A DNA stretch of 64,000 nt from Bog-473 sp963742035 (GTDB lineage: Bacteria; Actinomycetota; Acidimicrobiia; Acidimicrobiales; RAAP-2): assembly GCA_963742035.1 (NCBI GenBank), contig CAVUKH010000001.1:248001-312000 (forward strand). The letters are read 5' to 3'. Positions 42,769-51,273 of this stretch are shown piece after piece. The number at the start of each line of letters is the position of its first letter. Position 1 is the stretch's first letter. The notes beneath the pieces were generated by a model. That model was not told where the DNA came from. It saw only the letters and a list, made by a program, of their open reading frames with translations, and ran no database searches. Position numbers and translations under genes: made by a program.

Positions 42769-44730
42769 GTGACCATTGTCCAAGAGAAAGAGAGTCCTCC
42801 GATGGATCCGCCCCATCGGTCCTTCTCGCTTGTCCGGACGCAACGCACCCTCCAGATCATCTTGGGTCTGTTCTGGCTTCTCGATGCCGGCCTGCAGTTC
42901 CAGCCGTTCATGTTCCGCAGTAGCTTCACCACCACCTACCTGCTGAACAATGCCCAGAATCAGCCCGACGTGATCCGATGGATCATCACCAATGTGGGCC
43001 ACTTCGTGGGACCCCACGTCGCGGTGTGGAACACGCTCTTCGCTCTCATCCAGGTAGCCATCGGCGTCGGGTTGCTCTTTCGACGCACCGTCCGCCCGGC
43101 TCTTGCGGTGTCGTTCTTCTGGGCCTTCGGCGTCTGGTTCTTCGGGGAGGGCCTCGGCTTGATCTTCACCGGATCGGCCTCCGCCCTCACGGGGGCGCCC
43201 GGGTCGGTGTTCATCTACGGCCTGATCGGGATGATGGCCTGGCCCCGAGCACGGACACGTCACGTCACAGAACGACCGGTCGGAATGGCTTCTTCGGCGG
43301 CGGGACAGGGCCTCGGAGGAGCGACCACTCCGCTGCTGGTATGGAGCGGATATTGGTCACTCGCTGCGATTCTGTTCCTCCTTCCGAACAATCGGACCTC
43401 GACCTCGGTCTCCAGCGCCATCACCGGAATGTCGTCGGGTGAGCCGAGTGCCTACTCCCACTTCCTCAATAGCTTCGGCAACCAGTTCGGCAGTGGGGGC
43501 GTCTGGTCGACGTGGCTGCTTGCAATCGGTTCCCTGATCGTCGGACTCGGGCCCCTCGTGTTCCGCCGACCAACGCCCTTCCTTGCCTTGGGTGGCCTCC
43601 TGGCCGCCTTCTTCTGGGTCAGTGGCCAGGGTCTCGGCGGCATCTTCACCGGTTCGGGCACGGACCCCAACACCGGTCCTCTCATCATCGTCCTGGCTCT
43701 TGCCATGGTGCCCGCCGCGTTGGCGGACCCGTCGACGTGGCGCTCCCCCCTTGCGCTGGCGCTGTCTCGGTATCCGGTTTTGGTCGTCGGCGGCGGGGTG
43801 GGTCTCGTGGTCGCTCTGTTTCTCAGTGCCGTGTATCCGGCTGCCGCTCAGGAGTCGTCGAGCACGGCAATGTCGGGCATGGCAGGCATGTCAGGGGCTT
43901 CGATGTCAGGCACGGGCGGACAGACGGCGGCGACGGCCACTTGCACGAGAGGAAACAACGGCGCACCGAGAGCAGGGCTGGATGTCAATAACACCCCGAA
44001 CATGGTCATGGCGGGGCCGGGTACAGGCATGAACATGAACGGCGCCGACGCCAGCGCGGCGGCGGGCCTCAACACCACCAAGGCCAACTGGCACTACACC
44101 GGACCGGCGCTGACGACAGCCGAGGCACAGGAACTCCTGACCCAAGGAGAGAACGGGCCTACCGACATCCACATGCTCAAGAGCGGCTGCACCCCTGAGC
44201 CCACCTTCTCGGAGCAGATCAACGCGGCACAGTATGTCCAGAGCACCAGTCAGGCGGTGGCGCGCTATTCGTCCCCGAGCGCGGCCGTCGCCGCTGGCTA
44301 TGCCCCGGTGTCACCGACGAACTATCCCGTCGTCTACTACGTGAATCCAACCATCGTGGCGGCCAACGCAGCATCGGGAAGGACCCTCGACCCGCAGCAT
44401 GTCGACGGCCTTGTCTTCGCGGAGACTCCTTCGGGTCAACAAGTGCTGGCGGCCGCGATGTACCTCTTGCCCTCAACCGTCACCCCATCCATGCCCTACG
44501 GCGCCTTGGTCCAATGGCACCAGCGCACGGACGTCTGTGGTCCTAGTAGCGAGTCCTCCTCGAACCCCTTGGAGATCACGGGCGTCTCACCCTGCCCGGC
44601 GGGAAGCGTTCAGCAGTCCACGCCTTTCATGACCATGGTGTGGCAGATACCGGTTGCGGGAGGGCCCCTGGCCATTCAACCGCCGGACATCCAGATCGTC
44701 GAGGCGGCGGTCATGTCCGCGGGAACGTGA
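42769..44730 (+). CDS. Polytopic membrane protein with Met-rich linker and periplasmic domain
   Basis: A 653-aa protein from GTG 42769, with GGAGG seven bases upstream. About eight helices in the first 350 residues share motifs with the gene at 48686: F-W-L-L-D-A-x-L-Q-x-Q-P-F-M-F, F-G-E-G-L-G-x-I, and G-Q-G-L-G-G-I-F-T-G with D-P-N-T-G-P. The last two look like an internal duplication. A linker with M-S-G-M-A-G-M-S-G and G-M-N-M-N-G (about 370-430) is a probable copper-binding segment. A soluble extracellular domain follows (A-A-G-Y-A-P-V, L-D-P-Q-H-V-D-G-L-V, M-T-M-V-W-Q-I-P). I know no characterised family; copper transport or sensing is inferred from context. Confidence 0.78.
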   Translation: MTIVQEKESPPMDPPHRSFSLVRTQRTLQIILGLFWLLDAGLQFQPFMFRSSFTTTYLLNNAQNQPDVIRWIITNVGHFVGPHVAVWNTLFALIQVAIGVGLLFRRTVRPALAVSFFWAFGVWFFGEGLGLIFTGSASALTGAPGSVFIYGLIGMMAWPRARTRHVTERPVGMASSAAGQGLGGATTPLLVWSGYWSLAAILFLLPNNRTSTSVSSAITGMSSGEPSAYSHFLNSFGNQFGSGGVWSTWLLAIGSLIVGLGPLVFRRPTPFLALGGLLAAFFWVSGQGLGGIFTGSGTDPNTGPLIIVLALAMVPAALADPSTWRSPLALALSRYPVLVVGGGVGLVVALFLSAVYPAAAQESSSTAMSGMAGMSGASMSGTGGQTAATATCTRGNNGAPRAGLDVNNTPNMVMAGPGTGMNMNGADASAAAGLNTTKANWHYTGPALTTAEAQELLTQGENGPTDIHMLKSGCTPEPTFSEQINAAQYVQSTSQAVARYSSPSAAVAAGYAPVSPTNYPVVYYVNPTIVAANAASGRTLDPQHVDGLVFAETPSGQQVLAAAMYLLPSTVTPSMPYGALVQWHQRTDVCGPSSESSSNPLEITGVSPCPAGSVQQSTPFMTMVWQIPVAGGPLAIQPPDIQIVEAAVMSAGT

Positions 44731-44923
44731 TGAGACCGTGTGGATCTCGACTCGCCGCATAGCGATGGGACGTCACGTCCAACGACCGCGGAAACGCAGC
44801 GGACCCGACCGCTTGGCCGAGGGTGGGAGCGGCACCCTCACGCGGTACCTGAGGGCCCACGACCTTCGCGACACCCGGGCATGGCGGCCCGGGAACGGCC
44901 GGTCGCGACGCTCCTTTGGAGCA

Positions 44924-45490
44924 ATGATCACCTTGATCCGCCGAATCTCACTATCGGGCGCTCGGGGTCAAGCCCTGGCGGCGCTGCTCACCCTGACATT
45001 GGTCGTCGCCATCTGTGTTGCGGTGCCAACCTCCGAGGCGGCGGCTTTGGCGCCGCTCCCGGCCGGTCGGTCACCATCGACCATTGCCACGATGATCTGC
45101 AAACCGAAGGCAAGACAAGAGATCGCGTCGGTGCTCGGTGAGTTCGCCTCGGTCTCCCGTCCCAGCTGGGTAAATCACCTGTACTCCTGCCAGTACACCT
45201 ATCCGACCGGTTCGATGGTGCTCTCGGTGAAGGAACTCTCGAGCTGGGCGCAGACAAAGAGCTACTTCCGGACGCTCGGGAGGCAGATGGGGGTTTCCCA
45301 AAGCATCAATGGGCTCGGACAGGCGGCGGTCAAGACAAGGGATGGCTCCATCGTTGTGCGCAAGGATTGGAAAATACTTCTGGTCAATTCGGCGGGCCTC
45401 CCGGCTCAATTTGGTCAGCCACCCACGAGCTCGGATGCCGCCGCGCAGGCGGTCGCAGATGTCATCCTCGGCTGTTGGGATGGTGACTGA
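44924..45490 (+). CDS. Secreted protein, paralogue of the lipoprotein at 36439-36978
   Basis: A 188-aa protein from ATG 44924, with a signal peptide ending near S-E-A-A-A. Unlike its paralogue it has no lipobox Cys, so it should be released or wall-associated. Shared segments are L-P-A-G-R-S-P-S, C-K-P-K-A-R-Q-E-I, V-K-E-L-S-S-W-A-Q-T, V-V-R-K-D-W-K-I-L-L-V and C-W-D-G-D at the extreme C-terminus. The two copies bracket most of the copper genes. The ribosome site is weak (TTTGGAGC). Function unknown. Confidence 0.72.
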   Translation: MITLIRRISLSGARGQALAALLTLTLVVAICVAVPTSEAAALAPLPAGRSPSTIATMICKPKARQEIASVLGEFASVSRPSWVNHLYSCQYTYPTGSMVLSVKELSSWAQTKSYFRTLGRQMGVSQSINGLGQAAVKTRDGSIVVRKDWKILLVNSAGLPAQFGQPPTSSDAAAQAVADVILGCWDGD

Positions 45491-45528
45491 ACCCAGCCGG
45501 ATGACTCAACCGTCTTGCAAATGTGTAC

Positions 45529-48201
45529 TCAGGGCAGCGTGCGGCTGAAATCGAATGACACCGGCGTCCCTGCGAACGTAGTCACAACATGGAAGGTCGA
45601 CCGGCCCGATTGCAACAGCACGAAGTCGGTGTAGTGGCCGACAGCAACACGTAGCTGCCGGAGGTTCTGAGGCGGTCCGCCGGCGACACGGACAACCACG
45701 AGGGGCTTCACGGCTGCCAGATCCGCCTCCGATCCACTGAAGATGATGTGGAACTGGTTTATCCCTGTCGTTCCAGGGTCGAGATACATCTCGGCTGAAC
45801 CGCCGTGGGGCAGGGCAACCGTCGTGATCGATGGTAGCTCGGGAAGGAGGGACTGGCCCCGGGCGGGCGAGATCAACTCGCTGACCACAGTAAGGCTGGC
45901 GAAGAGGAGGATGGGGAGCAAGACCGAGACGATCACGCCGCGGCGACCCTGCATGAAACGGGGAGCTTGGATGTTCGAGAGCCCCGATCGGCCCAACCGC
46001 GTCAGCCGTAGGCTGTTCAGGACCACGAGCAGGCTGGAGAGCCCCATGGCGACCGCCGCGACCAGCGGGTCGAGCAGTCCGAACGCAGCGAGGGGCAGCG
46101 CTGAAACGTTGTAACCCATGGCCCACCCAAAGTTCTGCAGGATCACCGAGTAGGTCGATCCCGCGACGCCCACGGCCGCCGGCACTCCCCGGAGATCGTT
46201 ACCGAGCAGGGCGATGTCACTGTTGGCGAGCGCCGCCTCCGACCCGCTACCGATGGCGCAGCCCACGTCAGCCGCGGCGAGTGCCGGTGCGTCGTTGATG
46301 CCGTCACCCACCATGAGAAGCTGTCGGTGACCCTCACGTAGGGAGGTGAGGGCATCGACCTTGTCAGCCGGACTCAGATTGCTCATGGCCGAGGCAATGC
46401 CGAGCTCCGCGGCCACCGTTTGCACCGCCGGATCGCTGTCGCCGCTGAGAATCGACGAGGAGAATCCGAGTTCTCGGAGGTGCTCCACGGCCGGAAGCGC
46501 TTCGGGTCGCAGGGGGGTCGTCACGGCGATCGCTCCGACGACCTGGCCATCCTGCTCGACCACCACCACGGTCTCGCCGCGCAAAAAGTGCTCGGTCACG
46601 TCGTCGACAATCGGCTCCGGCAGTCGCGACAGCACCACTCTGCTCACCCGGATCTCATGACCGTCCAATGTCCCGGTCACGCCGACCCCGGGCAAAGAGC
46701 GGACGTCGGTGGCTCGGATCACTGATCCCGTCGCGGCCATGATGGCAACGGCGATCGGGTGTTGGCTCTCCGCTTCGACGGCCGCCGCCAACAAGACCAC
46801 CCGCTCGTTCGAGTACGGAGGCACTGTGGCGACAGCGGTAACTTCTGCGTGTCGTTCCGTGAGGGTGCCGGTCTTGTCGAACACCACCCCATCGATTTTG
46901 GCCAAACGCTCGAGAACGTCTCCGTTACGTATGAAGATGCCGAGGGCTGCGGCCCGCCCACAACCCACCATCATGGCGACTGGAGCGGCGAGGCCCATGG
47001 CGCACGGACAGGCCACGAGCAGAACGGCCAAGCTGCTGAGCACGGCCCGTCCGGCATCGCCGACGACCAGCCACCAGATGAAGAAGGTCAGGACTGCGCC
47101 CATGAGCACTGCGGGAACGAAGACGCTGCTGATCCGGTCGGCGATCCGCTGCAGCGGAGCCTTGTCTCGCTGCGCATCCTCCACCAGGCGTTGCAACTGG
47201 GCCAGCACGGATTCGTCGGCCACTGACGCGACGGTCACGACCAGGACGCCGTTCCCGTTCCGGGTCCCCCCGGTCACGAAGCTCCCGGGCCCCCGATCCA
47301 CCGGGAGCGGCTCCCCGGTGAGCATCGACTCGTCGACGGGCGACCACCCGGAAAGGACCGTGCCGTCGAGGGGGATGGCCTCCCCCGGCCGCACCCGGAT
47401 CAGGGAGCCCACGGGGAGACTCTCCGGCGGAACCAACACCCCTTCTTCGTCCTCAGTGTTCACGACGACTCGGGCCGTGGGTGGTCGGAGCGAGAGCAGG
47501 GAGTGCATCGCTTCCGCCGCACGCGCCCGGGCCCGCATTTCGATGGCTCGTCCGGTCGCCAGGACGGACACGATCAGCGGAGCCATTACTCCGTGCAACC
47601 GGGCAGCGAAAGCGCCGCCGCCGCCGAGATGCACGTGCCGACCGCCGAGCGCGATGGCCTCGACCGCGCTGACACCCAACGCGGCCAAGGTTCCTAAAGC
47701 GATGAGCGTGTCCATGCTGGTCGCCCCGTGCCGAAGCAACCGTGCGCTGTCCCTCAGGAATGGCCAGCCACCGATGATCTCGACGGCGATGGCGAGAACC
47801 AGGACGGTCCAGCCGGCGGTCGCTGACTCGGGACCGGCCAACGCGACCAGCAGGGCCAGTATGGACAGAGGCCAGGAGATGAGTACTCGGAGATCCCAAC
47901 GGTCCGGATCCCGATTCGACTCAGCGGAGTGGCCGCGGACCACGGGCGCGGCGGTGTAGCCGGCGTCGCTGACGGCGCGGCACAGGGCTTCGGGATCGAG
48001 CCGGGCGGGGTCGTAGGCCACGTAGGCCCGGGTGGTGGCGAGATTGACCGAGGCGCTGGCGACGGCCGGGAGGCGACCGAGCGCTCGCTGGATGCGCGTT
48101 GCGCACGCGCTGCAGTGCATCCCGCTCAATTCGAGCTCGGCGGTCGCAACCGAGGGCCCATCCTGCTCGAGGAGTGACGTCTCCTCCGAGGCAGCAAGCA
48201 C
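45529..48201 (-). CDS. Cu+ P1B-type ATPase with C-terminal extracellular extension, second copy
   Basis: An 890-aa protein from GTG 48201. It has an N-terminal HMA domain (G-M-H-C-S-A-C, 27-33), M-L-T-G-E-P, A-C-P-C-A-M-G, D-K-T-G-T-L-T and V-G-D-G-I-N-D. After the last helix pair come one more helix (about 765-785) and an extracellular domain of about 105 residues (from S-P-A-R-G-Q), resembling YtkA-like copper-associated domains. Ordinary CopA proteins lack this tail. It follows copZ by 7 bp and is transcribed from the double operator at 48622-48657. The extension may receive or hand on exported copper. Confidence 0.9.
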   Translation of the reverse strand: MLAASEETSLLEQDGPSVATAELELSGMHCSACATRIQRALGRLPAVASASVNLATTRAYVAYDPARLDPEALCRAVSDAGYTAAPVVRGHSAESNRDPDRWDLRVLISWPLSILALLVALAGPESATAGWTVLVLAIAVEIIGGWPFLRDSARLLRHGATSMDTLIALGTLAALGVSAVEAIALGGRHVHLGGGGAFAARLHGVMAPLIVSVLATGRAIEMRARARAAEAMHSLLSLRPPTARVVVNTEDEEGVLVPPESLPVGSLIRVRPGEAIPLDGTVLSGWSPVDESMLTGEPLPVDRGPGSFVTGGTRNGNGVLVVTVASVADESVLAQLQRLVEDAQRDKAPLQRIADRISSVFVPAVLMGAVLTFFIWWLVVGDAGRAVLSSLAVLLVACPCAMGLAAPVAMMVGCGRAAALGIFIRNGDVLERLAKIDGVVFDKTGTLTERHAEVTAVATVPPYSNERVVLLAAAVEAESQHPIAVAIMAATGSVIRATDVRSLPGVGVTGTLDGHEIRVSRVVLSRLPEPIVDDVTEHFLRGETVVVVEQDGQVVGAIAVTTPLRPEALPAVEHLRELGFSSSILSGDSDPAVQTVAAELGIASAMSNLSPADKVDALTSLREGHRQLLMVGDGINDAPALAAADVGCAIGSGSEAALANSDIALLGNDLRGVPAAVGVAGSTYSVILQNFGWAMGYNVSALPLAAFGLLDPLVAAVAMGLSSLLVVLNSLRLTRLGRSGLSNIQAPRFMQGRRGVIVSVLLPILLFASLTVVSELISPARGQSLLPELPSITTVALPHGGSAEMYLDPGTTGINQFHIIFSGSEADLAAVKPLVVVRVAGGPPQNLRQLRVAVGHYTDFVLLQSGRSTFHVVTTFAGTPVSFDFSRTLP

Positions 48202-48208
48202 CGGACCT

Positions 48209-48463
48209 CTAGCTCACGGGAGCGGCTGAGTACCCGACCTCGGCGATGGCGGCACGGATCTCCTCCACGTCGAGCGTGGACGGGTCGTACTCGATCACGG
48301 CGCGTGCAGAGTCGAGGTCAACCAACGCTGCCGTCACGCCTTCGCGCTCGTTGAGCGTCTCCTCGATGAGCGCGACGCAGGAACCACAGTGCATGCCCTC
48401 CACCGTGAGCTGGGCGACGGCCATCTCAGCACCGGCCGTATCTGGGGTTCCTGACGAGGTCAC
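48209..48463 (-). CDS. copZ: CopZ-like HMA copper chaperone
   Basis: An 84-aa protein from GTG 48463; ATG 48424 is an alternative start. The HMA fold is complete with G-M-H-C-G-S-C (23-29), V-D-L-D-S-A-R-A and the C-terminal G-Y-S-A-A. It binds Cu(I) in the cytoplasm and hands it to a CopA ATPase, here encoded 7 bp downstream. A TATCAT hexamer six bases before the GTG could give a leaderless message in addition to one from the operator region 160 bp upstream. Confidence 0.9.
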   Translation of the reverse strand: MTSSGTPDTAGAEMAVAQLTVEGMHCGSCVALIEETLNEREGVTAALVDLDSARAVIEYDPSTLDVEEIRAAIAEVGYSAAPVS

Positions 48464-48621
48464 TCCGCCATGATACGGCGCGTGTCCCGTCCCGTGGCAG
48501 GCGGCCCTGGTGGGCACATCCGCCGGGAGGGATTGCTGCGCCCCCAAAGAAAGCTCCGTCAAGCGCTCCGGGACTCCCCCCAGGACCACCCACGGAGGAC
48601 CGGGCGATGCGGTTGCACCAA

Positions 48622-48657
48622 TACTACGGCCTGTAGTAATACCTACAGGCCGTAGTA
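48622..48657. promoter_or_regulatory. Copper operators 3 and 4, nested in a 15-bp-arm palindrome
   Basis: A perfect TACTAC-GGCCT-GTAGTA dyad (48622-48638) is followed by a degenerate one, ACCTAC-AGGCC-GTAGTA (48641-48657). Together they form one large inverted repeat: TACTACGGCCTGTAG (48622-48636), six bases, CTACAGGCCGTAGTA (48643-48657). It lies between copZ-copA2 (leftward) and the membrane protein-DUF5134 unit (rightward). Two repressor dimers could silence both promoters. The dyads are seen directly; their binding is inferred. Confidence 0.78.
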
Positions 48658-48685
48658 GTGAGCCCCGGCCTAAGGGCGGTGAGGG

Positions 48686-49708
48686 ATGAGTGTGACCGAG
48701 GTGAGAGCCGGCGATGCGGCAGTGGCTTTGAGTCACTCCAAGGGGGTCCCGAGCAGCATCGCTGAGCAGTCGAGGGACCTCCAGCGGACCTTCCAGCTCT
48801 TCCTGGCAACGTTCTGGCTTCTCGACGCCGTCCTACAACTCCAACCGTTCATGTTCACACGAGGAACGAACGGTTTCAGCGGGATGCTCAACGGCCTCGC
48901 GGCGGGCAATCCCGGCTGGGTGGCGCACTCAATCACCTGGAACGCGTCGAACGTCGATCACAACCCGGTACTCACCAACAGCGTCTTCGCGCTCGTGCAG
49001 TTCCTCATCGGCTTCGGGATCGTCTGGCAGCGATCCCTCAAACCAGCCCTTGCGCTCTCCATCGTCTGGTCCCTTGGTGTCTGGTGGTTCGGGGAAGGCC
49101 TCGGGAACATCCTTCACGGCGGGGCCACCCCATTCGGCGGCGGCCCTGGCGCCGTGCTCATCTATGCCCTGCTGGCGGTGCTGCTCTGGCCGAGCGCAGG
49201 ATCGGACACGCCGTTCGTCGCTGCCCGGAGTGTCGGGGTGGCCGCTGCAAAGGCGATCTGGGCGGTGCTCTGGGGTCTGCTGGCCGTTCTAGCGGTCGTC
49301 GGCTCGGGTCGGTCGCCCCAGGCGCTGCACGACCTGGTGGCCGCCTACACGGGGCAGCCCGGATGGCTGGCCCACATCGATCGGACCACTGCATCGATGT
49401 TCCTCCAGCACGGCACCACGGCTGCGATCCTCCTCGCCGTCGTCTGTGTCGTCGTGGCGATCGGGGTCTACCTGCCCCCGCAATTCACCAAGGTCACACT
49501 CGTCCTCGGGATTTTGACCTTCGTCTTCATCTGGGTGGCCACCGAGAACTTCGGCGGGATCCTCGGCGGCGCCGCCACCGACCCCAATTCCGGACCGCCG
49601 TTCATCATCTTGGCGTTGACCTACTGGCCCTTGACCTTGGTTCCAAAGGCCGCGACCGGCCGGCCGTCGAGCTCCACGGCTGGCCCGAAGGAGGCTCTCG
49701 TCTCATGA
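48686..49708 (+). CDS. Polytopic membrane protein related to the N-terminal part of 42769-44730
   Basis: A 340-aa protein from ATG 48686, 28 bp from operator 4, with GGTGAGGG just upstream. About eight helices are predicted. Shared with the larger relative are F-W-L-L-D-A-V-L-Q-L-Q-P-F-M-F, P-A-L-A-L-S, V-W-W-F-G-E-G-L-G-N-I and G-G-I-L-G-G-A-A-T-D-P-N-S-G-P. It lacks the Met-rich linker and extracellular domain. No characterised family is recognised. Its stop overlaps the start of the DUF5134 gene, and its position behind a copper operator makes a copper-related membrane role likely. Confidence 0.8.
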   Translation: MSVTEVRAGDAAVALSHSKGVPSSIAEQSRDLQRTFQLFLATFWLLDAVLQLQPFMFTRGTNGFSGMLNGLAAGNPGWVAHSITWNASNVDHNPVLTNSVFALVQFLIGFGIVWQRSLKPALALSIVWSLGVWWFGEGLGNILHGGATPFGGGPGAVLIYALLAVLLWPSAGSDTPFVAARSVGVAAAKAIWAVLWGLLAVLAVVGSGRSPQALHDLVAAYTGQPGWLAHIDRTTASMFLQHGTTAAILLAVVCVVVAIGVYLPPQFTKVTLVLGILTFVFIWVATENFGGILGGAATDPNSGPPFIILALTYWPLTLVPKAATGRPSSSTAGPKEALVS

Positions 49709-50382
49709 CGCCCACCCCGGCGTGGCTCTACTACCTCTTCGCGTTCGCGATGCTGGCCGTGGCCGCCTACGGGCTCGCACTGCTGGCCGTGTCCGTCGCC
49801 ATTCGCAGGAGCGCTGGTTGGGACGTCGACATCGCCCACCTCTTCATGGGCGTATCCATGGCCGGCATGTTTGTAACCGGCTGGGCCTTCGGCCCGAGCG
49901 CGATCTGGGAACTCATCTTCGCGCTGTTGCTCGTCTGGTTCCTCGCACAGAGCCTTCAATCGGTGATCACGTTCGGCATCCACCTCACTCACTATCTCAT
50001 TCACGCCGCGATGAGCTTCGCCATGCTCCTCATGTACGTGTTCCCCGGCGGAGCCAGTTCAGGAGCGATGTCGATGTCGATGTCGTCATCGTCGAGTGCG
50101 AGGATCGACCCCGGGCTCAGCCTGCTTCTGGCCTTCGTGTTCTTCGCATCCGCCATTTTCACGCTGGCCTCACCGATCAAGGGTGTCTCCCATCACGGGA
50201 GGCACTCCAGGGCCTACGCCATGAGTGGACCGGCCGGCGGGAGGACTGATGATCCCAGCGGGGCCGCTCCAGCATCGGCCTCCGGTGGCGCCTTGGGGCT
50301 GATCGCCGCCCCGTGGCTCGAGGACGCCAGCCACGTTGTCATGTGCGTTGCCATGGGGTTCATGCTGATACTCATGATCTAA
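49705..50382 (+). CDS. DUF5134-like membrane protein with Met/Ser-rich loop
   Basis: A 225-aa membrane protein from ATG 49705, coupled to the preceding gene by ATGA. About six helices are present: A-W-L-Y-Y-L-F-A-F-A-M-L, then D-I-A-H-L-F-M-G-V-S-M-A-G-M-F, H-L-T-H-Y-L-I-H-A-A-M-S-F-A-M-L-L-M, and a C-terminal H-V-V-M-C-V-A-M-G-F. A loop with M-S-M-S-M-S followed by serines, plus several His/Met residues inside helices, could bind copper. The DUF5134 name is my best family match. Function unknown. Confidence 0.75.
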   Translation: MTPTPAWLYYLFAFAMLAVAAYGLALLAVSVAIRRSAGWDVDIAHLFMGVSMAGMFVTGWAFGPSAIWELIFALLLVWFLAQSLQSVITFGIHLTHYLIHAAMSFAMLLMYVFPGGASSGAMSMSMSSSSSARIDPGLSLLLAFVFFASAIFTLASPIKGVSHHGRHSRAYAMSGPAGGRTDDPSGAAPASASGGALGLIAAPWLEDASHVVMCVAMGFMLILMI

Positions 50383-50465
50383 CCGTCACAGGCTGACGAT
50401 AAAGCACCTGCGGACGGCCGCAAGCTCCTCGGTCCTTGACGGCCACCGAGGCCTTCTGTGTGCTC

Positions 50466-50897
50466 TCAGTCGGCGGAGGTACGCTGCGCCAGAGCATCAA
50501 GCAGGACAGCCACCTCCGAGTGCGACAGCGTGTCCGCGAAGCACACAAGCGCCGCGCTCGGGTCACCGTCGGACGCCAGAGCCTGATGCATGACGACGGC
50601 CGTGTGAGCTCCCCGAACGCCAACTGGAGCGAACCGGATGGTTCGACCATCCGGGCGGCGACTCAGAAGTCCCTTGTTGACGAGGCGATCTAAAACCGTC
50701 GCAATAGTCGTATAAGCGTGTGCGGGAAGCGCATCGGCCACATCGCGACCTGTCGGCTCGGCATCGGGCAGATCCCACACGATGCCCAGCACCCGACGCT
50801 CGAGGTCGCCGAGGGTCACGACCCCACAGGCGCACTCGGCGCAGGTGCAGGGATCGCACGAGCACATCGGGTTGTTGCATTTTGTTGCCGCCCTCAT
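50466..50897 (-). CDS. BlaI/MecI/CopY-family repressor with seven-Cys N-terminus
   Basis: A 143-aa protein from ATG 50897, with AAGGAG seven bases upstream. The first 25 residues hold seven cysteines (7, 12, 14, 17, 19, 22, 24) in C-x4-C-x-C-x2-C-x-C-x2-C-x-C, a metallothionein-like metal site. A winged helix of BlaI/CopY type follows: L-E-R-R-V-L, T-G-R-D-V-A-D-A-L, Y-T-T-I-A-T-V-L-D-R-L, K-G-L-L and D-G-R-T-I-R-F. Enterococcal CopY has its metal-binding cysteines at the C-terminus, so the location here differs. It is the best candidate to bind the TACTAC-N5-GTAGTA dyads; none is seen at its own promoter. Confidence 0.88.
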   Translation of the reverse strand: MRAATKCNNPMCSCDPCTCAECACGVVTLGDLERRVLGIVWDLPDAEPTGRDVADALPAHAYTTIATVLDRLVNKGLLSRRPDGRTIRFAPVGVRGAHTAVVMHQALASDGDPSAALVCFADTLSHSEVAVLLDALAQRTSAD

Positions 50898-51273
50898 CAG
50901 CCAGCTCCTTATCCCGCTCCCTGAAACCGATCGTACCGGGAATCGTGATTCTGCGGAACCGTGATCCGGCCTGACCTGAGACGGTAAACGTGCGAACGCA
51001 GAGCCCGGTGGTGCTTCGTGTCCACAGCACGGCGGGACTACATGTTGCCGGTCCCCGCGGTGGCAAAAAGCGATCCATGCCGGACCAAATTGATCGACGG
51101 CGGCCCGTTGGGCCTCCAGAGTCACACGCTCATTTGCGCGCGGCGGGACACATTTGGCTGTCATCGACAAAAGATCAATCGGTGTTCGACAACGGAGGCA
51201 TCGCCGACCGGTTGCAGGCAAGGGAGCCCGAAATGTGGACCGTCGCCCGTCCGGGCTCAGCCCAGACGACAGA
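50898..51273. other. Intergenic region between the BlaI-like and TetR genes
   Basis: No gene is supported in these 376 bases. A TACGAT hexamer on the minus strand (50931-50936) could serve the BlaI-like gene. No TACTAC dyad is found. The region may contain degraded sequence. Confidence 0.45.
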
